The notes beneath the pieces were generated by a model. It ran no database searches, was not told the DNA's origin, and saw nothing but the letters and a program-made list of their open reading frames with translations. Below, piece by piece: positions 34,874 through 42,143 of a stretch of 64,000 nt of DNA. Each line of letters opens with the position of its first letter. The first letter of the stretch is position 1. Position numbers and translations under genes: made by a program. The stretch lies in contig NZ_CP012601.1 of the NCBI RefSeq assembly GCF_001278755.1, positions 3,596,154-3,660,153 of the forward strand. Direction: 5' to 3'. Source of the stretch: Bacillus sp. FJAT-22090 (GTDB taxonomy: Bacteria; Bacillota; Bacilli; Bacillales_A; Planococcaceae).

Positions 34874-35491
34874 TTGACTTGGGATATTCTTAACATCATT
34901 GGTACCATTGCTTTTGCGATAAGTGGTGTCCTTGTCGCAATAGAAGAGGATTATGATATATTAGGTATTTACTTTTTAGGATTTACAACCGCATTCGGAG
35001 GCGGTCTTGTTAGAAATTTATTAATTGGAATACCAATTGAGAATATATGGTTACAAGGTTATTTATTTGAAATAGCATTTGTGACTATTACTATAATTTA
35101 TATACTGCCGAATGAAAGGATAAGTAATTGGAAAAATTGGGTAGTGTTTTTTGATGCCATTGGTTTAGCAGCATTCGCCATTCAAGGTGCAAATTATGCT
35201 GTATCTATTGATGCTCCATTAATTGCAGTAATTATAGCTGCTTCCATGACAGGAGCAGGTGGTGGGATTATAAGAGATGTGTTTGCAGGTCGAAAACCGA
35301 TGATTTTTCGTTCAGAAATTTATGCCTTATGGGCAGTATTAGCTGGTCTCGCCATTGGTTTAAATTGGATACGCGGTCCCTATGCCACATATTCCCTCTT
35401 AATCGTAATTGCTATATTAAGGCTATTATCCGTCTATTTTAACTGGAATTTACCACGCAACATTGAAAATAAAAGAAGTATGGGCAAATAA
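34874..35491 (+). CDS. yvgT: TRIC-type channel family protein (UPF0126)
   Basis: 205 residues, about seven membrane segments arranged as two similar halves. The family repeats are GTIAFAISGVLVAIEEDYDI-x-GIYFLGFTTAFGGGLVRNLL and FFDAIGLAAFAIQGAN then MTGAGGGIIRDVFAGRKP. Related to bacterial trimeric intracellular cation channel homologues. TTG start 9 nt after AAAGGAGG. Ion selectivity and role are not known. Confidence 0.9.
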   Translation: MTWDILNIIGTIAFAISGVLVAIEEDYDILGIYFLGFTTAFGGGLVRNLLIGIPIENIWLQGYLFEIAFVTITIIYILPNERISNWKNWVVFFDAIGLAAFAIQGANYAVSIDAPLIAVIIAASMTGAGGGIIRDVFAGRKPMIFRSEIYALWAVLAGLAIGLNWIRGPYATYSLLIVIAILRLLSVYFNWNLPRNIENKRSMGK

Positions 35492-35642
35492 AAAAACAAG
35501 ATATTGCTAGCCTTCAAAACAATACTTGGGAAGGTTGGTGTAATATTAAAACTTTTTATAACATCAACCAAGAAAATTTCAAAAACTATTCGTATCTTTA
35601 AGTTGTATTGTTTATGCCCATACTTGTATAAACCCCAAATGC

Positions 35643-36023
35643 TTATAAACTAGTTCTCCCGCTATAATTGTGCCTATGAGGATTCATTCCGTCTATAGTA
35701 GTAACCCCACTAAACTCATGATAATGACCGCCATTAGGAAGAGGAATAGCTGGACCAGTAACTCCACGAATTTCGTGTTGATGTTGATCGTCCACAGATG
35801 TAAAGGTAAAGTATCGATGAGTGTGTTGGACTCCACTTGGTGCTGGTTCAGTAATTCCAGCGTATCTGTGATTATGTCCCGCATCAAAAGAAGTAACTCC
35901 TCTAAATTCGTGGACATGGGCAGGGACGGGTCTGCCATCCCATGAAGTGATAAAAAGTTGGTGGGAATGCTGAGGATCCGAATCGTCTGAATGATACATG
36001 AATCCAGAAACAGGGATTTCCAA
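35643..36023 (-). CDS. ymaF: YmaF family histidine-rich protein
   Basis: 126 residues made of seven HxH-containing repeats (HSH, HVHEF, HNHRY, HTHRY, HQHEI, HYHEF, HRHNY) alternating with GVT/GIT turns. Starts at TTG, 8 nt after AAAGGAG. The regular pairs of histidines suggest metal binding, and the family is found in spore-forming bacteria, but its function is not established. No neighbour gives a clue; it is monocistronic. Confidence 0.85.
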   Translation of the reverse strand: MEIPVSGFMYHSDDSDPQHSHQLFITSWDGRPVPAHVHEFRGVTSFDAGHNHRYAGITEPAPSGVQHTHRYFTFTSVDDQHQHEIRGVTGPAIPLPNGGHYHEFSGVTTIDGMNPHRHNYSGRTSL

Positions 36024-36346
36024 ATGTACAACTCCTTTTTGCTATTTTCAATAACTTATGTAATTGAGATAAATAAGGATACAAACTGTATTAAAAATGA
36101 GAGTAGTACAATCTCCTTTTAGGACATGATTACAAGTACGATGGCGTTGATTCAAGAAGGAGTGACGTTTTTTTGTTGAACAATGAAATGTTTTATAAAA
36201 GTTGAATTACGAGGTTTGTTTATACTTAGATTTTGATGATTCTGCATGAATTTAATCAATCTTTTTTCAAAGGTTACACTTTCTTTCGTTATTAAAACTA
36301 ATAAAGAGCGTTGTATAATTGAGCTTATACAAACGCTCTTTTATAA
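36024..36346. other. Intergenic region, 323 bp
   Basis: Holds the upstream region of ymaF and, at 36304-36343, an AAGAGCG.../...CGCTCTT hairpin whose minus-strand T run terminates the DUF4097 gene. No further gene or repeat seen. Confidence 0.6.
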
Positions 36347-37384
36347 TTAATTCATTGCTCGACTTTTCATAATTACTGTAATTTTACCATTATCAGAAGA
36401 AAGCTTAACTTTATTTGTTCCTAGACCAATCACTGTACGTGAGTTTTTTTCACCCAAAATATTAATTCCTCCAAAATCTGTCTTGGCCTGAATCGTTACA
36501 TTTGTAGGTTCATTTTCAGCTTCTACAAGAATACTACCGTTATCTGTCTCAAGATCAATCATACGATCCAAGGTAGTAGTCAGCAGGGAGATTCTGCCGT
36601 TATCTGTTTTCCCAGTGATATCACCGTTTACATATTCCATCATAATTCGTCCGTTATCCGTTTTTGCTCGAATTTGTATAGCATCTATATTTCGGAGTTC
36701 AATACGTCCATTATCCGTTTGAGTAGAAAGCTTATCGACTTGAATTTTTTCCAAATCAATTCGACCATTGTCTGTTTCTACATCTAAAACAGTGGAGGCA
36801 AATTCTTTTAAACCAATACTTCCGTTGTCAGAAGTGACCTTTATTGTTTTCCCAAGAATTTTTTCTGCTCGAATACGACCGTTATCCGTTTTCATGACGA
36901 TGGACGAATATAGTTTCTTCGGCAGTGCTACGTTCACTTTCATTTCTTTAATCAGGAACAAAAAGCTAAAAAATTTGAATTTCTTTGTTTTTAATTGAAT
37001 CGACAATGTATCATTTACTACATCCGCTGTTAGTTCTAATTTTTCATTTTCACCTATTAATTCAATAAACGTTTCATCTGTTTCAGAAGGAAAAACATTA
37101 AGAGAGCCATAATCTATATCCATCATCACGTTAGAAAAATTAGAGTGAGGAACGTGTATCATTTTATTGGTTGTTTCTATTTTTTCTGGTACATGGCTTT
37201 CTAGGATCTCCTGTGCTATTTCTTTTGGAGAGCCTAGAGAAACGGCGATGTCGCTTTCCGTTTTTCCATCTTCACGACCGTTTCTAAAATATTCTTTTAT
37301 GTCTGATAGAATATCATTTCGTTCTTCCGTAGGTAGTTTCGTTAAAGCAAGCTCCAGTTCCCTTAGAAATTGTTGTTCAGTCAT
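36347..37384 (-). CDS. DUF1700 (HAAS) / DUF4097 adhesin-like repeat protein
   Basis: 345 residues. Residues 1-60 form the HAAS/DUF1700 helical domain ([20 protein letters not shown]), then a DUF4097 beta-helix with nine T/S-D-N/F-G repeats about 20 residues apart ([81 protein letters not shown]). No membrane segment is obvious apart from one hydrophobic patch (FFSFLFLI). Such genes sit beside PadR regulators or LiaFSR in cell-envelope stress loci. It overlaps the padR gene by 8 nt. Confidence 0.88.
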   Translation of the reverse strand: MTEQQFLRELELALTKLPTEERNDILSDIKEYFRNGREDGKTESDIAVSLGSPKEIAQEILESHVPEKIETTNKMIHVPHSNFSNVMMDIDYGSLNVFPSETDETFIELIGENEKLELTADVVNDTLSIQLKTKKFKFFSFLFLIKEMKVNVALPKKLYSSIVMKTDNGRIRAEKILGKTIKVTSDNGSIGLKEFASTVLDVETDNGRIDLEKIQVDKLSTQTDNGRIELRNIDAIQIRAKTDNGRIMMEYVNGDITGKTDNGRISLLTTTLDRMIDLETDNGSILVEAENEPTNVTIQAKTDFGGINILGEKNSRTVIGLGTNKVKLSSDNGKITVIMKSRAMN

Positions 37385-37700
37385 TTTTTACACCTTCTTC
37401 GATTAGATTGTTTACACCATTTGTAAATGTTTTCCATTCATTTAGCTGTTCATGTAAATAAGTTCTTCCTAACTCTGTCAGCTTGTAATACTTTCGTGGT
37501 GGACCTTCTGTGGATTCTTGTAAATAAGTTGTGAAGTAACCTTCCTTTGTCAATCGACGTAGTAATGGATAAACAGAGCCTTCCGATATAGAGATTTGAT
37601 CTGATATTTTTTGGACTAGCTCATATCCATAACGATCTTGTTTATCTAATAGAACTAGCACACAAAGGTTCAATACGCCTTTTTTAAACTGGATATTCAT
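37377..37700 (-). CDS. PadR family transcriptional regulator
   Basis: 107 residues. PadR winged helix: [20 protein letters not shown], the turn [20 protein letters not shown], and [19 protein letters not shown] 37700 matches the family start; an in-frame GTG 21 bases upstream lacks a ribosome site. Forms a two-gene unit with the DUF1700/DUF4097 gene and probably represses it. Confidence 0.92.
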   Translation of the reverse strand: MNIQFKKGVLNLCVLVLLDKQDRYGYELVQKISDQISISEGSVYPLLRRLTKEGYFTTYLQESTEGPPRKYYKLTELGRTYLHEQLNEWKTFTNGVNNLIEEGVKND

Positions 37701-37855
37701 TTTTTCTTTCACTCCCTTCACTACTATTCAATAAACAGTACCTTTGATAGTAATATATCATTTAGTATTATTCTATGCAAGGTACTAAGTAAAATAGTAT
37801 AAAATATTTGTCAGGAATCAGTTATAATCTGAATTAATGAAAGGATTGATACGTG

Positions 37856-38191
37856 ATGAACCCTTTTACCGAAAGAGTTATTGAAATAATAAAGTCGATT
37901 CCCGCAGGGAAGGTCATGACATATGGGCAAATTGCTAAGGTTGCAGGGAGTCCTAGGGGAGCAAGACAAGTAGTGCGTATTCTGCATTCAATGAGTGCCA
38001 AGCACAGTTTACCTTGGCACCGTGTGGTTAATGCAAAAGGAGAAATTGCCATTCCGGATGAAGAGTCTGCTTACTCACAAAGGACTATGTTAGAAGATGA
38101 GGGAGTTTGCTTTCGACAAAATGGTCTTGTGGATTTAGAAAAGTCCAGATTTGCATCTGAGGTACTTGTATTTGAAGAAGATCTTATTTAA
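37856..38191 (+). CDS. Alkyltransferase-like protein (ATL), Cys-to-Trp active site
   Basis: 111 residues of the methylguanine methyltransferase DNA-binding domain, but the PCHRV active site is PWHRV (Trp54), so it cannot accept an alkyl group. GKVMTYGQIAKVAGSPRGAR is the DNA-binding helix-turn-helix. Such ATL proteins bind O6-alkylguanine and flag it for nucleotide excision repair. A true methyltransferase (adaB) is elsewhere in the window. GTG 37853 is an alternative start. The Nudix gene follows 17 bp later. Confidence 0.9.
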   Translation: MNPFTERVIEIIKSIPAGKVMTYGQIAKVAGSPRGARQVVRILHSMSAKHSLPWHRVVNAKGEIAIPDEESAYSQRTMLEDEGVCFRQNGLVDLEKSRFASEVLVFEEDLI

Positions 38192-38208
38192 AGAGAAGAG
38201 GAAATGGA

Positions 38209-38631
38209 ATGGATATGTTTAGCTGGCAAGGTGCAGCAGGAATTTGTATAAATGATCAAAATGAAATTTTAATGGTACTTCAAGCTGCTCCGGGAGAAGA
38301 GAAGAAATGGACTGTTCCATCAGGCACACTAGAAGAAGGAGAAACATTTGAAGAATGCTGCGAAAGAGAGTTTTGGGAGGAAACAGGTTTCAGAGTACGT
38401 ACATTGGAAAATGTTCATTACAAAAGTGGGGTACTGAGTGACTATGGAATATCCTACAAAGTAGATTATTTCTTAGTCGAAATAGTCAGCGGAGAAATTA
38501 CAATTCAAGATCCAGACGAATTTATTCATGAAATTGCTTGGCAACCAGTGGATGAACTTTCTAAGCTGCCTCTTGCCTATCCTGAAGATGTAGACATTAT
38601 CCAAACAGTTATCTCCATGCAAAAAAACTAA
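38209..38631 (+). CDS. Nudix hydrolase
   Basis: 140 residues. Exact Nudix box GTLEEGETFEECCEREFWEE followed by TGF (residues about 42-64). Probably co-transcribed with the ATL gene, so a nucleotide-pool sanitising role is a plausible but unproved reading. The last codons fall inside the terminator stem. Confidence 0.88.
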   Translation: MDMFSWQGAAGICINDQNEILMVLQAAPGEEKKWTVPSGTLEEGETFEECCEREFWEETGFRVRTLENVHYKSGVLSDYGISYKVDYFLVEIVSGEITIQDPDEFIHEIAWQPVDELSKLPLAYPEDVDIIQTVISMQKN

Positions 38632-38657
38632 AAGGCAATATGCCTTTTAGTTTTTTG
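38626..38657. terminator. Bidirectional terminator overlapping a stop codon
   Basis: AACTAAAAGGC/GCCTTTTAGTT stem; the left arm contains the Nudix stop codon and the right arm the end of the MerR gene. Confidence 0.88.
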
Positions 38658-39405
38658 TGTATATGTGAACTGCATCTCTTAAAAACTCAGCCGCACCAGG
38701 TTGAATTTTATCATAATATGCGGTAAACCGTTCATCGTCCACATACATTTGAGCAACACCTGCATGTGCCTCTTTCGTATACTCGTTCCAGTAAAAGCTT
38801 AGCCATTGGCGATGTAAATCTGCTGTCTTTTGAGCAAGTTCACTATTAGGATCACCAGTTGCCATTGCTGCTTTTAAATTTACTGCAATCTCCTCCGCTA
38901 AATTCGTAACTTCCTCATACTGAGCTTGTGTCATTCCTTTAACTTTTGCGTTGGATTTATTTACTGCTTCCTCTCCGTACTTTTCACGAATTTCTTTCCC
39001 ATATTGTTTCTCATTATCTTCCACCATTTTTTGCTTAAACCCTTCAAATTTCTCTTTATCTGACATGATAATTCCCCTCTCCGTTTGTTGAATGGATTTA
39101 TCGACGTTTGCAATCAATAAATCCAATTGTGTTCTTTTTTCTAACAGTTTTTCTCGATGTTCTTTCAATGCAATGGAACGGTCGAATGTATCAGAAGTCA
39201 TAATTTCTTTAATCTGATCTAGGTTCACTCCAAGCTCCCTATAAAACAAAATTTGTTGCAGTTTATCTATTTCAGCAGACCCATAAATACGGTAGCCAGA
39301 TGAATTAATGCGTGCGGGCTTAAGTAGTCCGATCTCGTCATAATATCGAAGAGTTCTAGTACTAATTCCTGCTAGCTGGCCAAGCTTTTGTACCGTATAT
39401 TCCAC
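38647..39405 (-). CDS. MerR family regulator with TipAS drug-binding domain
   Basis: 252 residues. N-terminal MerR helix-turn-helix (QLAGISTRTLRYYDEIGLLK, with wing SSGYRIYG), a long coiled dimer helix, then a TipAS domain (YGEEAVNKSNAKVKGMTQAQ; LHRQWLSFYW). Relatives TipAL and Mta sense thiopeptides or control multidrug efflux. Its promoter has the 19-bp spacer and dyad expected for autoregulation. No efflux pump gene is adjacent. Confidence 0.92.
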   Translation of the reverse strand: MEYTVQKLGQLAGISTRTLRYYDEIGLLKPARINSSGYRIYGSAEIDKLQQILFYRELGVNLDQIKEIMTSDTFDRSIALKEHREKLLEKRTQLDLLIANVDKSIQQTERGIIMSDKEKFEGFKQKMVEDNEKQYGKEIREKYGEEAVNKSNAKVKGMTQAQYEEVTNLAEEIAVNLKAAMATGDPNSELAQKTADLHRQWLSFYWNEYTKEAHAGVAQMYVDDERFTAYYDKIQPGAAEFLRDAVHIYTKN

Positions 39406-39427
39406 GCTATCACCTCCTAATAACTAC

Positions 39428-39458
39428 AGTCTAAACCTTTACGCAACGTCAAGGTCAA
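39428..39458 (-). promoter_or_regulatory. MerR-type promoter with 19-bp spacer
   Basis: On the minus strand TTGACC (39458-39453), a 19-bp spacer and TAGACT (39433-39428). The spacer region holds the dyad ACCTT-N11-AAGGT, the usual MerR-family binding geometry, so the regulator can twist and activate its own promoter. Confidence 0.75.
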
Positions 39459-39526
39459 GTATGAATTGTTCATTTGATTTCATTTTATTATACTTAAAGA
39501 ACCAAGTATGAGGGGGAGAATAGTAA

Positions 39527-40114
39527 ATGACAACAATAGGGTTTGTACGGCATGGAGTGACAGCTTGGAACAAAGAAGGAAGAGCGCAAGGAAATACAGA
39601 TGTTCCGTTAGATGAGGAAGGAATTGAAATGGCAGAGCACGTTGCCGATAGAATTCAATTGGAAGAATGGGATGTCATTTATACAAGTCCATTAATTCGA
39701 GCGAAAAAAACTGCAGAGATCATAGCTGAAAAACAATCTGGAGCTGAACTTTTTACAGATAAGCGGTTAGGAGAAATTGGTGGGGGCATAATAGAAGGAA
39801 CGACCGAAGAAGAACGTGTAGCCAAATGGGGAGCAGCATGGAGAGATCAGGACTTGGGATTTGAGCCAGAAGAGGTCATTATTTCTCGAGGGATGTCTTT
39901 TATAGAAGATGTGAAACAAGCACATCCAGGCAAACGGGTATTAGTGGTAAGTCACGGAGGCTTCATTAGTAGACTATTAAATGCACTTATTCCTAATGGA
40001 GAATTTTCAAAGGATATTGGGAATACATCTGTAACAGTCGTTGAATTAAAGGAAAATAAAAATTTATGTCATTTGTTTAATTGTATGAAGCACTTAGAAG
40101 CGAGGGAAGTTTAA
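39527..40114 (+). CDS. Histidine phosphatase family protein
   Basis: 195 residues. Phosphoglycerate-mutase-like phosphatase: catalytic RHGVTAWN at residues 8-15, GRAQGNTDVPLDEEG, YTSPLIRAKKTAEII and the second His in VVSHGGFISRLL. Broad substrate class, so the physiological substrate is unknown. Its stop overlaps the start of the following cupin gene (TAATG). Confidence 0.92.
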   Translation: MTTIGFVRHGVTAWNKEGRAQGNTDVPLDEEGIEMAEHVADRIQLEEWDVIYTSPLIRAKKTAEIIAEKQSGAELFTDKRLGEIGGGIIEGTTEEERVAKWGAAWRDQDLGFEPEEVIISRGMSFIEDVKQAHPGKRVLVVSHGGFISRLLNALIPNGEFSKDIGNTSVTVVELKENKNLCHLFNCMKHLEAREV

Positions 40115-40593
40115 TGATGGATGCAGAATATTACATAAAACAGCTTGGGTTAGAACCTCATCCAGAAGGAGGATATTTTAAAAGTACCTTTGCTTCTGAA
40201 GAATCAGTAAGCAGTAGAAAGTTATATACTAGCATTTACTTTTTACTAGGAGCTGATGATGTATCTCACTTTCATCGTCTGAAGTCCGATGAACTATGGT
40301 ATTTTCATGGTGGTAGCTCGTTATTAGTGCATGTGATTGATGAGGATGGTAACTACGTAGAGCACAAGGTAGGATTGGATATTGAAAATGGAGAAACCCC
40401 ACAAGTCCTTGTACCGAAAAACTCTATTTTCGGGTCCTCGGTTATGGAGAATGGATCTTTTTCTCTCGTTGGATGCATGGTTGCACCAGGATTTGAATAT
40501 GAAGATTTCGAGCTTTTCACTCAAAGCGAGTTATTAGACAAATATCCACAGCACGAACAAATCATTCGCAAGCTGGCGTATGAAAAATTATAA
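40114..40593 (+). CDS. DUF985 family cupin protein
   Basis: 159 residues. The DUF985 pattern is clear: LGLEPHPEGGYFKSTF, STSIYFLL-type strand, SHFHRLKSDELWYFHGGS (cupin metal-ligand region) and VGCMVAPGFEYEDFEL. Begins at ATG 40114 overlapping the previous stop, with GAGGGAAG upstream. Function of the family is unknown. Confidence 0.9.
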   Translation: MMDAEYYIKQLGLEPHPEGGYFKSTFASEESVSSRKLYTSIYFLLGADDVSHFHRLKSDELWYFHGGSSLLVHVIDEDGNYVEHKVGLDIENGETPQVLVPKNSIFGSSVMENGSFSLVGCMVAPGFEYEDFELFTQSELLDKYPQHEQIIRKLAYEKL

Positions 40594-40684
40594 GGTATTG
40601 GCAAAGAGAGACCAATATGGCTGGGTAAGCAACGATGGAAAAAGACGAACTAAAGTAATTAACGACAATGCAAAAGTAATCACT

Positions 40685-40719
40685 AAAATGCCCTCAAGAC
40701 TAAAACTTGAGGGCATTTT
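40685..40719. terminator. Bidirectional terminator
   Basis: AAAATGCCCTCAAG/CTTGAGGGCATTTT perfect 14-bp stem with a 7-nt loop. Confidence 0.92.
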
Positions 40720-40724
40720 CCTAT

Positions 40725-41654
40725 TTATTTAATCAGCTTAAAATAATTTTCTCCAAGTACTCTATCCACATAATAGGATCCTTCGACTAATTCCTTTTCA
40801 ACAAATGAAGCAATATCCTGTTGATCTAAGCCATATAATTCTTCAATTTCACGGGAGAATAATAGCTCTTCTTTTACTAATATATTTTGTAGCTTTGGAG
40901 CCTTCTTAGGTTGAATATTTTCATCAGGAAGCATTTGTTGTAATGCTTGCACATAATATTCATATGGACGGGCCCCTACCACTTTAACTCCTTTTTGTTC
41001 TTCGTTTAAGAAAATAATAGTAGGGAATCCTCGAACACCTAATTTACTAGCCATTTTAAAATCTTCTTCCAGGCTAGCTTGTGCAACTGCAAGGTGAGAT
41101 TCTTTCACAATTTCCTCACCTTTTAATCCCATTTCATTGATGATGTCGATTAATACTTCATCACTTGCAATGTTTTTATTAAATGGAAATACTGCTTCTC
41201 TCGCTTTACGTAAAAAGATATGTGCTAAGTTTAAATCTAGTTTTTGAATGGTTTTAAATACACGAGATGGAATATAAGAAGATGACACAGGGTCTTCTAA
41301 CCAAAATGATCCATCTATTGGCATACGAGTGTGGTCTCCTACCTCTCGCCAATGGGCCGCAACATCCGCTGGTCCAGAAATTCCATTAGCAACATCTGCA
41401 AATCCATCCCATTTTTCGAGTAGACCACCCATTAAAGTATGCATATTAATATAATTTCCGTATTCTTCTACAAATTTACGTAATGTGGGTTCTAGAGCCC
41501 AGCAGTGTGAACAAATTGGATCCGTAACATAATATACATCTATTTTTTTGTTTGGAGCAGTTAGGTCGATTAGCCCCATTGCAGTATTTCCTTCATCAAC
41601 AGGACCGCATATACCTGTTTCTAAGTCACACATCATAGCGTTTTTATTCGTCAT
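40725..41654 (-). CDS. DsbA/YjbH(SpxH)-like thioredoxin-fold protein
   Basis: 309 residues. After a Cys-containing leader (MMCDLETGICGPV) it has the thioredoxin-fold site YVTDPICSHCWALEP, a CxxC with Ser-His between, a helical insert, and the cis-Pro loop RGFPTIIFLN. This resembles YjbH/SpxH and FrnE-type proteins: SpxH delivers Spx to ClpXP, FrnE is an oxidoreductase. An annotated spxH is usually near trfA/other genes, not here, so a redox enzyme under the neighbouring HxlR regulator is the better reading. Start ATG 41654 has AGAGGG 6 nt upstream. Confidence 0.8.
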   Translation of the reverse strand: MTNKNAMMCDLETGICGPVDEGNTAMGLIDLTAPNKKIDVYYVTDPICSHCWALEPTLRKFVEEYGNYINMHTLMGGLLEKWDGFADVANGISGPADVAAHWREVGDHTRMPIDGSFWLEDPVSSSYIPSRVFKTIQKLDLNLAHIFLRKAREAVFPFNKNIASDEVLIDIINEMGLKGEEIVKESHLAVAQASLEEDFKMASKLGVRGFPTIIFLNEEQKGVKVVGARPYEYYVQALQQMLPDENIQPKKAPKLQNILVKEELLFSREIEELYGLDQQDIASFVEKELVEGSYYVDRVLGENYFKLIK

Positions 41655-41671
41655 ATCTGTCCCTCTTTTCA

Positions 41672-41992
41672 TTAATTTTCTAAAGAAATATGTTTTTTTG
41701 CCCAAGCATGCACTGGTTTAAGTGCTTCCGCAAGCTCCTGACCTGTATCTGTTAGGTGATAGGAGATTTGAACTGACTGCTCCGTGCTCATTTTCTTCTC
41801 GACTAAACCGTGTTCTGCAAGTTCCGTCAATTTTAACGATAAAGCACGAGGTGTAATATCAGTTAAGTCCTTTTTCAGGTCTGAGAAATGAGCTGTATAA
41901 TTTGGGCAATTGGATAAGTAATGCACGATTAAACCGTTCCATCGTCTGCCAAGTATTTGAAAGGATGATTCTAGATATGGGCAAATTTTCAT
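41672..41992 (-). CDS. HxlR family transcriptional regulator
   Basis: 106 residues, winged helix of the HxlR/YodB/HypR group: FQILGRRWNGLIVHYLSN, LKKDLTDITPRALSLKLTEL, EHGLVEKK. A Cys lies four residues after the start (MKICPYLES), the position used for electrophile or hypochlorite sensing in YodB-type regulators. I use ATG 41992 (10 nt after GAGGG) over ATG 42001. It precedes the DsbA-like gene by 17 nt, a likely redox-response operon. Confidence 0.9.
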   Translation of the reverse strand: MKICPYLESSFQILGRRWNGLIVHYLSNCPNYTAHFSDLKKDLTDITPRALSLKLTELAEHGLVEKKMSTEQSVQISYHLTDTGQELAEALKPVHAWAKKHISLEN

Positions 41993-42019
41993 GTTATTCA
42001 TTCCCTCGATTCTAATAGA

Positions 42020-42048
42020 AGTATATTATGATATAAAAAATATATCAA
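42020..42048 (-). promoter_or_regulatory. Promoter of the hxlR operon
   Basis: Minus-strand TTGATA (42048-42043), 17-bp spacer and TATACT (42025-42020), in a very AT-rich stretch with dyad elements. Confidence 0.6.
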
Positions 42049-42143
42049 GTATAATAATTATATTAAAAATTATAATATAAAGGAATATTGGATAAGAATA
42101 GAGAAAGCAGAGAGGGAAAGGTTATTATGCAGGAGGTTCTGAA

